Positions 8,156-14,931 are shown, counted from the first letter of the stretch. The stretch is 16,297 bases of DNA from Pseudomonadota bacterium (GCA_022705125.1 JAKJFB010000003.1:1-16297), one strand, 5' to 3'. The notes: a model not told the origin generated them from the letters alone. Numbers and translations are program-made.

Positions 8156-8377
8156 TTCCTCTGAACATTGGGGCGCACGCCTTGCAAATCCATCCGCCGC
8201 TGGATGGACGCGCGCTGGTGCGATCGCGCCCGGCACCGCAGCCGACACGTCCGCAGGCAGCTCACGAAGAGCTGCTGAACCGGGCAGGACGATAGACCTG
8301 CCACCCGCCGCGATGGGTTAGTATTTTCGGCGCGCCCCATCGGAACGAAAGCAAGAGACCCCAGGAAATCCACGTCA
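8156..8377. other. Intergenic gap with two hairpins
   Basis: The gap holds TCCATCC / GGATGGA (8189-8208, 6-base loop) and GCAGCTC-ACGAA-GAGCTGC (8257-8275). Neither is followed by a T-run on the + strand, so I call them possible transcript-end structures for the dehydrogenase and not definite terminators. A weak TAGTAT at 8319-8324 could be the -10 of the peptidase gene, but no good -35 is visible. AGGA at 8363-8366 is its probable ribosome binding site. Confidence 0.35.
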
Positions 8378-10162
8378 ATGAACTCGATTGCAGAACGACT
8401 CGGCGCGGTGCGCGAGCAGATGCGCCAGCGCGGTCTCGACGCGCTGATCGTGCCGCGCGCCGACGAATACCTCGGCGAATACATCCCGGCGCGCAACGAG
8501 CGGCTGCGCTGGATCAGCGGCTTCACCGGCTCGGCGGGCGTGGTGGTCGTGCTCGCCGACGCGGCGGCGATCTTCGTCGATGGCCGCTACACCGTGCAGG
8601 TTCGCCAGCAGGTGTCGGAGCAACTGTTCGAAGTCCTCCATCTGGTCGACGAGCCGCACGCGCGCTGGCTGGGCAAGCGGCTCGGCGAAGGCAGGCGCGT
8701 CGGCTACGACCCGCGCATGCACACGCTGGCGTGGCAGAAGAAGACCGCCGACACGCTGGCGCGCAGCGGCGTCGAACTTCTGGCGCTGGAGGAGAATCTC
8801 ATCGACCTGTGCTGGCGTGATCGCCCGCAGCCCGAGCGCCATCCCGCGATCCTGCTGGAGATGCGTTACACCGGCAAGTCGAGCGCGGACAAGCGGCGCG
8901 AGATCGGCGCGGCCATCGCCGGGCAGGGCGCCGACGCCGCGCTGGTGTTCGCGGCCGACTCGGTGGCCTGGCTGCTGAACATCCGCGGCAGCGACGTGCC
9001 GCACCTGCCGCTGGTGCTGGGCCATGCCCTGCTCCACGCCGACGGCAGGCTCGCGTTCTTCACCGACCCGCTGAAAATTCCCGCGGGCTTCGAGGCGCAC
9101 ACCGGCGCGGGCGTCGAGGTGCTCGCCGAGAGCGAGGCGGATGCCTCGTTCCGCGCCCTCGCCGGCAGGCGCGTGCTGGCGGATCCGGACACGGCCAACG
9201 CCTGGTGCCAGCTGCGCCTCGCGGCGCACGGCGCCGAACTGGTCGCCGGCGCCGATCCGGTGCTGCTGCCCAAGGCGTGCAAGAACGCCGCCGAGATTGC
9301 CGGCATGCGCGCCGCGCATATCCGCGATGCGGTTGCCGAGATCCGCTTCCTCGCCTGGCTCGACGCCGAGGTCGCGGCGCAACGCCTGCACGACGAGGCG
9401 ACGCTGTGCGAACGGCTCCACGCTTTCCGTGCCGCCGACCCGCTGCTGAAGGACCTGAGCTTCGACACCATTTCCGCGGCCGGCGGCAACGCCGCGATGT
9501 GCCACTACCGACACTCCGACACCGATCCCGGACGCCTGGAGATGAACAGCGTCTACCTCGTGGACAGCGGCGCGCAGTACCTCGACGGCACCACCGATAT
9601 CACGCGTACCGTCGCGATCGGGGATGCGGGCGCGGAGATCCGGCGCATGGCAACGCTGGTGCTGAAGGGCCACATCGCGCTCGACCAGGCGCGCTTCCCC
9701 AAGGGCACCACCGGCACGCAGCTCGATGTGCTGGCGCGCCAGTTCCTGTGGCGCGAGGGCTTCGACTACGACCACGGTACCGGCCACGGCGTCGGCAGCT
9801 TCCTCAGCGTGCACGAGGGGCCACAACGCATCGGCAAGGCCTGCAGCGCCGCCGAGCTCAGTCCCGGCATGGTGGTGAGCAACGAACCGGGCTACTACAA
9901 GGCCGACTGCTACGGCATCCGCCACGAGAACCTCCTGCTGGTGAAGGAGCTCGGGCAGCAGCCCGGCGCCGACCGCGCGATGTACGGTTTCGAGGCGCTG
10001 ACGCTGGTGCCCTTCGACCGCGCGCTGCTGGACCCCGCGCTGATGACAGGCGAGGAGATCGCGTGGCTGAATGCCTACCACCGGCGCGTGCGCGAGACCA
10101 TCGGGCCGTTGCTGGACGGCAGCGACCGCGCGTGGCTGGAGAACGCGACGCGCGAACTGTAG
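8378..10162 (+). CDS. Aminopeptidase P family protein (three-domain Xaa-Pro aminopeptidase, M24B)
   Basis: 594 residues. This matches the long XPNPEP1-like form: two creatinase-type N-terminal domains (about 1-150 and 155-300), the pita-bread metallopeptidase domain (about 310-525) and a short C-terminal extension. It is shorter neither at the start nor at the end than that family, and longer than E. coli PepP. Metal ligands are all present: Asp396 (VDSG), Asp407 (TTDIT), His470 (GTGHG), Glu503 (NEPGYY) and Glu517 (RHEN). The supporting histidines are His376 (CHYRH) and His479 (VHEGP). It should remove N-terminal residues preceding proline from peptides in the cytosol. The last codons are CTG-TAG, and this TAG is part of the REP-like arm CTGTAGGT. 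An IS1182 element begins 10 bases beyond. Confidence 0.92.
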   Translation: MNSIAERLGAVREQMRQRGLDALIVPRADEYLGEYIPARNERLRWISGFTGSAGVVVVLADAAAIFVDGRYTVQVRQQVSEQLFEVLHLVDEPHARWLGKRLGEGRRVGYDPRMHTLAWQKKTADTLARSGVELLALEENLIDLCWRDRPQPERHPAILLEMRYTGKSSADKRREIGAAIAGQGADAALVFAADSVAWLLNIRGSDVPHLPLVLGHALLHADGRLAFFTDPLKIPAGFEAHTGAGVEVLAESEADASFRALAGRRVLADPDTANAWCQLRLAAHGAELVAGADPVLLPKACKNAAEIAGMRAAHIRDAVAEIRFLAWLDAEVAAQRLHDEATLCERLHAFRAADPLLKDLSFDTISAAGGNAAMCHYRHSDTDPGRLEMNSVYLVDSGAQYLDGTTDITRTVAIGDAGAEIRRMATLVLKGHIALDQARFPKGTTGTQLDVLARQFLWREGFDYDHGTGHGVGSFLSVHEGPQRIGKACSAAELSPGMVVSNEPGYYKADCYGIRHENLLLVKELGQQPGADRAMYGFEALTLVPFDRALLDPALMTGEEIAWLNAYHRRVRETIGPLLDGSDRAWLENATREL

Positions 10163-10172
10163 GTCGGCATGA
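10157..10172 (+). repeat. Left fragment of an interrupted REP-like palindrome
   Basis: Bases 10157-10164 read CTGTAGGT, and their exact reverse complement ACCTACAG lies at 13175-13182. Next comes CGGCAT (10165-10170), whose complement ATGCCG lies at 11780-11785. The two insertion sequences split what looks like one GTAG-class REP palindrome. The TAG stop of the aminopeptidase gene (10160-10162) is inside the GTAG motif. Confidence 0.6.
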
Positions 10173-10196
10173 AGAGCCTGTGTAAAAACTCCGCCG
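10173..10196 (+). repeat. IS1182 left terminal inverted repeat
   Basis: Starts AGAGCCTGTGT and ends CCGCCG. Compared with the right repeat, it differs at positions 12, 14 and 18 of 24. Complementarity could be extended outward to 10165 (CGGCAT), but that part is better explained as target palindrome. Confidence 0.88.
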
Positions 10197-10239
10197 CGTG
10201 AATCACACTATGCCCGAGCATGGCGCGAGGGCGTAGTGG

Positions 10240-11631
10240 ATGGCACATGTGCGTGGAGTGAATCGTTCGCAAAGCAGCCTGTTTCCCGAATCGCTGGATG
10301 ATTTCATCGGGCCGGACCACGTGGTGCGGTTGATCGACGGGTTTGTCTCGACGCTGGATCTGGTGGCACTGGGATTCGCCAAGGCTGTGCCAGCCAGGAC
10401 GGGTCGCCCGCCCTACGATCCGGCGGATCTGCTGAAGCTCTACATCTACGGCTACATGAGTCACGTGCGCTCGAGCCGGCGCCTGGAGCGCGAGAGCCAG
10501 CGCAACATCGAACTGCTGTGGCTGCTGCACCGGGTGAGCCCGGATCACAAGACGATTGCAAACTTCCGCCGCGCCAACGGCGAGGCGATCGGCAAGCTGA
10601 CCAGTGCCTTCGTGCGCTTCTGCCGCGAGGCCTCGCTGCTGGGCGATCTGGTGGCGATCGACGGGAGCAGGTTTGCGGCCTCGAACGCGCTGGACCGGGT
10701 GGTCAAGCGCCAGGAAGTGGCGCGGGAGCTCGAGCGGGTGCAGGCGTACCTCGAGGGACTAGAGCAGGCCGATGCCGCGGAGGTCGATCTGGTCGAGGGG
10801 GTGGATGTGGCGGCGGCCACCCAGGCCCTGCAGGCGCTGAAGCAGCGCGGCGAACTGGAAGCGCTGCTGGCGCAGATGGACGAGGCCGGCAGCGAGCAGC
10901 TGGGGCTGACGGATACGGACGCACGCAAGATGCCGGTGACGCAGGGCGGCGGGTTCCAGGTGGGCTACAACGTGCAGGTGGCGGTGGACACGCAGACGCA
11001 CCTGATCGTGCATGAAGAGGTCACCGACGCGGTGGTCGACCGCGGGCAGCTCAAGCCGATGGTCGAGGGCATCCGGCGAGCGCTGGAGCACGACGCCTTT
11101 GCGGTCGTGGCCGAAGCGGGGTACTCGAAGGCCGACGATGCGGCGCACTGCGAGGCGCTGGGGATTACCACCTATGTGTCGCGTGAGCACGGGGTGAACC
11201 GGCACGGGTTGTTCGACAAGCGGGCGTTTGTCTACGAGGCCGAGGCGGACCGCTACCGCTGCCCGGCGGGACAGTATCTGGCTTATCAGGGCACGAACCG
11301 GCGCGACCGGATGCGCCAGTACCGGGCGACACGTTGCCGGGGTTGCCCGCTGAAGGCGCAATGCACCACGGCCCGGGTGCGCACGGTGGTGCGCCACGAA
11401 GAGGAAGCCGCGCTGGAACGGATGGACCGGCGGGCCCGCGACAACCCGCAGGTCCTGCGCCGGCGCAAGGCGACGGTGGAGCACGTGTTCGGGACACTGA
11501 AGAGTCTGATCCCGCGCTTCGTGATGCGCGGGCGAGCGCACGTGAGGACAGAAATCAGCCTGGCGACGCTGGCCTACAACCTGAAGCGGATGATGACGTT
11601 ACGAGCAGCGGCCGTCTTCAGCCCCGCGTGA
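10240..11631 (+). CDS. IS1182-family DDE transposase, possible catalytic substitution
   Basis: 463 residues, full length for the family. The N-terminus has the usual SLFPESLDDFIGPDHVVRLID block and RPPYDPADLLKLYIYGY. The DDE core shows Asp141 in VAIDGSRF, DARKM followed by GYNVQVAVD, and Glu414 in TVEHVFGTLK with Lys421 in the E-(6)-K spacing. The second acidic position normally reads ADAGY or similar. Here it is AEAGY with Glu292 (codon GAA at 11113), which may reduce or abolish activity. A zinc-finger-like CRGCPLKAQC lies before the last motif. ATG at 10240 has GAGGG about 8 bases upstream. It would excise and insert the surrounding element. Confidence 0.93.
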   Translation: MAHVRGVNRSQSSLFPESLDDFIGPDHVVRLIDGFVSTLDLVALGFAKAVPARTGRPPYDPADLLKLYIYGYMSHVRSSRRLERESQRNIELLWLLHRVSPDHKTIANFRRANGEAIGKLTSAFVRFCREASLLGDLVAIDGSRFAASNALDRVVKRQEVARELERVQAYLEGLEQADAAEVDLVEGVDVAAATQALQALKQRGELEALLAQMDEAGSEQLGLTDTDARKMPVTQGGGFQVGYNVQVAVDTQTHLIVHEEVTDAVVDRGQLKPMVEGIRRALEHDAFAVVAEAGYSKADDAAHCEALGITTYVSREHGVNRHGLFDKRAFVYEAEADRYRCPAGQYLAYQGTNRRDRMRQYRATRCRGCPLKAQCTTARVRTVVRHEEEAALERMDRRARDNPQVLRRRKATVEHVFGTLKSLIPRFVMRGRAHVRTEISLATLAYNLKRMMTLRAAAVFSPA

Positions 11632-11753
11632 GGGGCACGGGGGTGCTGTGCGTGCGTTCAGCGCGCTGCACAGCGCCCAAAGCCCCGAAAAAACCTGGCC
11701 GACAGCGAAGCGGCAAAAGCCATCCGCTTCTGGCAGCCATTACCCACGACTAC

Positions 11754-11777
11754 CGGCGGGGTTCTGACACAGGCTCT
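11754..11777 (-). repeat. IS1182 right terminal inverted repeat
   Basis: Reads CGGCGGGG ... ACACAGGCTCT on the + strand, so its complement begins AGAGCCTGTGT like the left end. It ends 11 bases before the inverted repeat of the neighbouring IS110 element. Confidence 0.88.
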
Positions 11778-11788
11778 GAATGCCGTAT
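11778..11788. repeat. Middle fragment of the interrupted REP, between the two insertion sequences
   Basis: Eleven bases, GAATGCCGTAT, are all that separates the two elements. ATGCCG is the partner of CGGCAT at 10165-10170. CCGTAT continues into the IS110 end as CCGTATAT (11783-11790), which is repeated exactly inside the IS110 non-coding region at 11844-11851. Confidence 0.55.
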
Positions 11789-11802
11789 ATGGTCCCCTCC
11801 CT
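11789..11802 (+). repeat. IS110/IS1111 inverted repeat, transposase 3' side
   Basis: ATGGTCCCCTCCCT, identical to the reverse complement of 13154-13167 at all 14 bases. Confidence 0.88.
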
Positions 11803-12060
11803 GTTTGCAAGGTTTCCAGATCTGGTTTGCGGAGAGATTGCACCCGTATATCCGACCTGTTGATGGGAGCGGTTGTCTGTAGCTCCCTGGCCATCATGGA
11901 TATTCGCGCACGCGCTGCCCATCGACCTAGCGACCTGTGACGGTCTCGGCATTCACCGGCTTTCACGCGTGGGGATGACTCCTCTTGCCACGATCTATCG
12001 ACCCGCAATCGGGGAGGCGTGCGCGCCTCCGTTGTTGCACTAACGCCGCAAGACTTTCGC
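11803..12060 (-). ncRNA. Candidate bridge RNA/seekRNA of the IS110-family element
   Basis: This gene-free tail follows the transposase stop on the minus strand. In IS1111-type elements the guide RNA is known to come from this position. Read as minus-strand RNA, UCCCAUCAAC (11868-11859) is exactly complementary to the minus-strand DNA at one element junction (13167-13176). AUAUACGG (11851-11844) is identical to the minus strand at the other junction (11790-11783). A plausible fold has an outer stem AUAUCC/GGAUAU (11903-11898 with 11853-11848) and an inner stem GGGAGC/GCUCCC (11887-11882 with 11870-11865) with an 11-base loop. The first guide partly overlaps the inner stem. Transcript ends are unknown; the guide core is about 11840-11905. 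Confidence 0.55.
12013..12030 (-). other. Perfect hairpin downstream of the IS110 transposase
   Basis: GGAGGCG and CGCCTCC form a 7-bp stem around a 4-base loop, 30 bases beyond the transposase stop. No U-run follows. It may end or process the transposase transcript, or form the first structured element of the guide RNA. Confidence 0.5.
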
Positions 12061-13089
12061 CTAAGCGGCCACCATCTGATACGTCTCACCGCTGCGCAGC
12101 AGCGCCCAGGCTGTGCGCACGTTACGATTGGCCAGCGCCACCGCCGCCACGTTCGCGTGGTGCGTCGCCGCCACCTCCCGGACCCAGCGACTGCGCCGGT
12201 CCTCCTTGGTGCCCGCCGTGCGCAGCGCCGCGCGCGCCCCGTGCACCAGCAACGTGCGCAAATACCGGTCCCCGCGCTTACTGATACCCAACAGCCGTTC
12301 CTTGCCCCCGCTCGAATGCTGTCGCGGCACCAGCCCCAGGAAGGCCGCGCACTGGCGCCCCTTCTCGAACTGCGCCCCATCCCCCAACAGCGCCACCCAC
12401 GCCGTCGCCGTCAACGGGCCGATCCCCGGGATACTCATCAACCGCACACACCGCGGATCCTGGTGCGCTAGGTGCTCGAGCTTCCCGTCCAGGCGCGCCA
12501 CCTTCTCGTCGAGCTCGCACAGCTCCTGGTAACTCTCCGCGTACGCCTCGCGCGCCGTTGCCGACAGGCTATTGCCCGCATCCTCCAGCAGCCGCGGCAA
12601 GGCCCGGCGCAGCAACCCCAGCCCCTTGCTGACCACGATCCCGTACTGCCCCAGCGTCCCGCGGATCTGGTTGGCCAGCGCCGTGCGCCGCTTCACGTAC
12701 TGCTCGCGCTGGCGATGCAACAGCATCAGATCGTGCTGCTCCAGGCTCTTGACCGCCACAAAACGCATCGTCGGGCGGCCCACTGCCTCGCAGATCGCCT
12801 CCGCATCGCGGGCATCGTTCTTGTTCGCCTTCACGTACGGCTTCACGAACGCCGGGTTCATAATCCGCGCGTCGTACCCCAGCTTGATCAACTCCCGCGC
12901 CCAATAATCCGACCCGCAGCACGATTCCATCCCCACCACACATCCCTCGACGCGATCGAGGCGGGCAAAGAACGCCAAAACCTGACGCCGTTTGAGTTGG
13001 CGGCGCACCATCACGCACTCTTCAGCATCCACCCCGTGCACCTGGAATACGTCCTTTGCCAGATCCAAACCCACGCGTGTAATCTTCAT
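12061..13089 (-). CDS. IS110-family transposase (DEDD, RNA-guided recombinase)
   Basis: 342 residues, full length. The N-terminal RuvC-like DEDD domain shows GLDLAKDVFQVHG with Asp9, GMESC with Glu55 and NKNDARDAEAICEAV with Asp92/Asp95. A helical middle follows. The C-terminal Transposase_20 domain has the hairpin PGIGPLTA at 221-228 and LGLVPRQHSSGGKERLLGISKRGD, which contains the catalytic serine (Ser259 or Ser260). All key residues are present, so the enzyme looks active. The start ATG at 13089 is chosen over an upstream in-frame GTG because AGGAGGGG lies 6-7 bases before it and homology begins at MKITRVGLDLAK. Family members cut and exchange strands at sites chosen by an RNA from the same element. 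Confidence 0.95.
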   Translation of the reverse strand: MKITRVGLDLAKDVFQVHGVDAEECVMVRRQLKRRQVLAFFARLDRVEGCVVGMESCCGSDYWARELIKLGYDARIMNPAFVKPYVKANKNDARDAEAICEAVGRPTMRFVAVKSLEQHDLMLLHRQREQYVKRRTALANQIRGTLGQYGIVVSKGLGLLRRALPRLLEDAGNSLSATAREAYAESYQELCELDEKVARLDGKLEHLAHQDPRCVRLMSIPGIGPLTATAWVALLGDGAQFEKGRQCAAFLGLVPRQHSSGGKERLLGISKRGDRYLRTLLVHGARAALRTAGTKEDRRSRWVREVAATHHANVAAVALANRNVRTAWALLRSGETYQMVAA

Positions 13090-13153
13090 CTCGGTCCCCT
13101 CCTGACGTTTGACTGGAACACCGATCCCAGTCTGGCACTCGATGCCGGTAAGG

Positions 13154-13167
13154 AGGGAGGGGACCAT
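13154..13167 (-). repeat. IS110/IS1111 inverted repeat, transposase 5' side
   Basis: AGGGAGGGGACCAT on the + strand, the exact complement of 11789-11802. It lies 65 bases upstream of the transposase start codon. Confidence 0.88.
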
Positions 13168-13182
13168 CCCATCAACCTACAG
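13168..13182 (-). repeat. Right fragment of the interrupted REP-like palindrome
   Basis: CCCATCA followed by ACCTACAG. The last eight bases are the exact complement of CTGTAGGT at 10157-10164. On the minus strand it reads CTGTAGGTTGATGGG, a GTAG-type REP start. The TAG stop codon of glgC (13179-13177) lies inside it, mirroring the arrangement in the aminopeptidase gene. Confidence 0.6.
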
Positions 13183-14484
13183 GCGCGTGCCGTCGGGAAT
13201 CACGCCGTTCTTCGGGATCACCACGATGCCATCGCGGATGCAGTACAGATCGTGGTCGAAATTCTCCGGCTTGCCCTGCGGCGAGATCACGACGTGGCTG
13301 CCGATGCGCGCGTTCTTGTCGATGATCGCATTGCTGATGTGCGTGTGCTCGCCGATGCCGATGCGCGGCCAGCCGCGCGCCGCGGCTTCGCGTATCGAGG
13401 CGTCGGACTCGTAGTAGTCGCCGCCGAAACTCACCACGCGATGCAGCGTCGATCCCGCGCCCACGATGCTGCGGATCCCGATCAGGCTGTGCGAGATACG
13501 CGAGGGGTTGATGATGCATCCGTCGGAGATCACGGCGTGGTCGATCTGCGCGCCGTTGATCTTCGAGGCCGGCAGGAAGCGCGGGTGGGTGAAGATCGGC
13601 GCCGCCATGTTGAAGAAGTCGAATTGCGGCAGCTCGCGCGTGGTGTCGAGGTTGGCCTCGAAGAACGAGCGGATCGTGCCGATGTCCTCCCAGTAGCCGT
13701 CGAACACGAAGGCGTGCACGCGATGGCTGTCTATCGCGCCCGGAATGATGTGCTTGCCGAAATCCGTGAGCGTGTTGTCCAGCAGGTCGAGCAGCACCTG
13801 GCGCCTGAACACGTAAATCCCCATCGAGGCGAGAAAGCGTTCGCCGCTGGCTGCGAGCCCGAGCGCGGCGGCGGCCGCCGCATCGAGGCGCAGCGAGTCC
13901 AGCAGTTGCGGGTCCTGCGGTTTCTCGACGAAGCGCGCGACGCGGTTGCCCTCGCCAAGCTGCATGATGCCGAGCGCGGGAGCCGCCTCGCGCCCGATCG
14001 CGAGCGTCGCGACCGTGAGATCGGCGCCGGTGTCGACGTGCTGCTCGATGAGCAGGCGGAAATCCATGCGGTAGAGCTGGTCGCCGCTGAGGATCAGCAC
14101 GTGATCGAAGTCGTGGCTCAGCAGGTGCTGCAGGTTCTTGCGCACCGCGTCGGCCGTGCCCTGGTACCAGCTCTGCGTGGTCGGGGTCTGCTCCGCGGCG
14201 AGGATCTGCACGAAGCCGCCGCCGAAGTGATCGAGCAGGTAGGACTGGGCGATGTGCCGGTGCAGCGAGGCCGAGTTGAACTGTGTCAGCACGTAGACGC
14301 GGCGCAGGCCGGAATTGAGGCAGTTGGAGATCGGGATGTCCACCAACCGGTACTTGCCGGCCAGCGGTACCGCGGGCTTGGATCGTTCGCGCGTCAGCGG
14401 ATAGAGCCGCGTGCCGGCGCCTCCGCCCATGATCACGCTGAGTACGCGCTGGTTGTTGGCTCTGGCTCGTGAAGTTCCGGGCAT
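13177..14484 (-). CDS. glgC: Glucose-1-phosphate adenylyltransferase (ADP-glucose pyrophosphorylase)
   Basis: 435 residues. It makes ADP-glucose from ATP and glucose-1-phosphate, the committed step of glycogen synthesis in the cytosol. The N-terminal nucleotidyltransferase domain has GGGAGTRLYPL at 20-30, KPAVPLAGKYRL, WYQGTADAV at 106-114, catalytic Asp135 in SGDQLY, Lys188 in FVEKP (sugar phosphate binding) and WEDIGT at 265-270. The C-terminal left-handed beta-helix (about 300-435) ends GIVVIPKNGVIPDGTRL. These motifs resemble cyanobacterial/plant enzymes more than the E. coli type. ATG at 14484 is preferred over a TTG at 14508 since neither has a clear ribosome site and the homology begins just after. 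No other glycogen gene is visible. The stop lies in a REP-like arm next to the IS110 element. Confidence 0.95.
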   Translation of the reverse strand: MPGTSRARANNQRVLSVIMGGGAGTRLYPLTRERSKPAVPLAGKYRLVDIPISNCLNSGLRRVYVLTQFNSASLHRHIAQSYLLDHFGGGFVQILAAEQTPTTQSWYQGTADAVRKNLQHLLSHDFDHVLILSGDQLYRMDFRLLIEQHVDTGADLTVATLAIGREAAPALGIMQLGEGNRVARFVEKPQDPQLLDSLRLDAAAAAALGLAASGERFLASMGIYVFRRQVLLDLLDNTLTDFGKHIIPGAIDSHRVHAFVFDGYWEDIGTIRSFFEANLDTTRELPQFDFFNMAAPIFTHPRFLPASKINGAQIDHAVISDGCIINPSRISHSLIGIRSIVGAGSTLHRVVSFGGDYYESDASIREAAARGWPRIGIGEHTHISNAIIDKNARIGSHVVISPQGKPENFDHDLYCIRDGIVVIPKNGVIPDGTRL

Positions 14485-14561
14485 GAATCGGCGCCGTTGC
14501 AGGGGCAAGGCGCCGGATTATTGCATAGCGGGTCGATGTGTCGTGCGCGCTGCTGCGATGC

Positions 14562-14583
14562 GGGCCGGACCGCAGCCCGGCCC
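14562..14583 (-). terminator. GC-rich hairpin after the small secreted protein gene
   Basis: GGGCCGG (14562-14568) pairs with CCGGCCC (14577-14583) around an 8-base loop, 12 bases beyond the stop codon on the minus strand. No U-run follows. It could be a weak terminator or attenuator between this gene and glgC. Nothing else stands out in the 111 bases between the two genes. Confidence 0.4.
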
Positions 14584-14595
14584 AAGGGTCGGTTC

Positions 14596-14931
14596 TCAGC
14601 GCGCGGCGCTCATTGCCAGCTCGGGCCGCGTGCCGCGGGCGCGCGGGGCCAGCCCGATGACTTCACCACTGCGGCCGTTCACCTCGCAGATCGCCAGGAA
14701 AGCCTTGCCGCCATCGGCCGGCAGTACCTGCATGCGCACCTTGCGACTGTCGTTGCCACCATAGACACCCTTGAACTTGACCCGCGCGGGGCGTTCGCCC
14801 GATGCGTACTGCGATGCCGCCTGCGCCTTGCACGCCGTGGCCGCCTCGGCCACCGACATCGATGCCGCCGATACCGTCGAGGCCATGCCTGCGACCACTG
14901 CCGTCAATACCACGCCGTAGATCGTCTTCAT
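14596..14931 (-). CDS. Small secreted protein of unknown function
   Basis: 111 residues, not recognised. MKTIYGVVLTAVVAGMASTVSA is preceded by no other domain and looks like a Sec signal peptide cut after Ala22, leaving a periplasmic or secreted protein of about 89 residues. It contains two cysteines, Cys34 and Cys82, that could form a disulfide. The middle (ARVKFKGVYGGNDSRKVRMQVL) looks like beta strands, followed by FLAICEVNGRSGEVIGLAPR. The start ATG at 14931 has GAGGAGA 6 bases upstream, while earlier in-frame starts have none. It is divergent from the LysR gene across 115 bases, so that regulator may control it. It precedes glgC on the same strand. Confidence 0.75.
   Translation of the reverse strand: MKTIYGVVLTAVVAGMASTVSAASMSVAEAATACKAQAASQYASGERPARVKFKGVYGGNDSRKVRMQVLPADGGKAFLAICEVNGRSGEVIGLAPRARGTRPELAMSAAR

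Larger units (their letters stand above)
10173..11777 (+). mobile_element. IS1182-family insertion sequence
   Basis: About 1.6 kb with one transposase gene and terminal inverted repeats matching 21 of 24 bases. Both ends start AGAGCCTGTGT when read inward. After the transposase stop there are 122 bases without a gene; they contain GCTGTGC (11645-11651) paired with GCACAGC (11668-11674) and otherwise nothing I recognise. The left flank ends in GA and the right flank begins with GA, so there is either a 2-bp target duplication or none. The flanks are CGGCAT and ATGCCG, meaning the element sits at the centre of a palindrome. Confidence 0.9.
11789..13167 (-). mobile_element. IS110-family element, probable IS1111 group
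   Basis: About 1.38 kb, bounded by a perfect 14-bp inverted repeat, ATGGTCCCCTCCCT. It holds one DEDD transposase gene on the minus strand, 65 bases from one repeat. Beyond the transposase stop lie 258 bases without a gene before the other repeat. Short inverted repeats near the ends, a long non-coding tail after the transposase and no target duplication fit the IS1111 group; other IS110 members lack such repeats. The true ends may lie a few bases outside the repeats, because IS1111 repeats are subterminal. Confidence 0.85.

Noticed and set aside
11816..11825. 10-bp palindrome CCAGATCTGG in the IS110 tail
   Set aside because: Short enough to arise by chance and without loop or partner; not used as independent evidence for the guide RNA.
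10173..13167. Composite transposon formed by the two insertion sequences
   Set aside because: The elements are from different families, abut within 11 bases and carry no cargo.
11789..13167. Target-site duplication around the IS110 element
   Set aside because: No repeated flanking bases beyond the inverted repeats. IS110-family elements generally make none.
12472..14472. A 666-residue + strand open frame across the IS110 transposase and glgC
   Set aside because: It crosses a mobile-element boundary and is antisense to two well supported genes.
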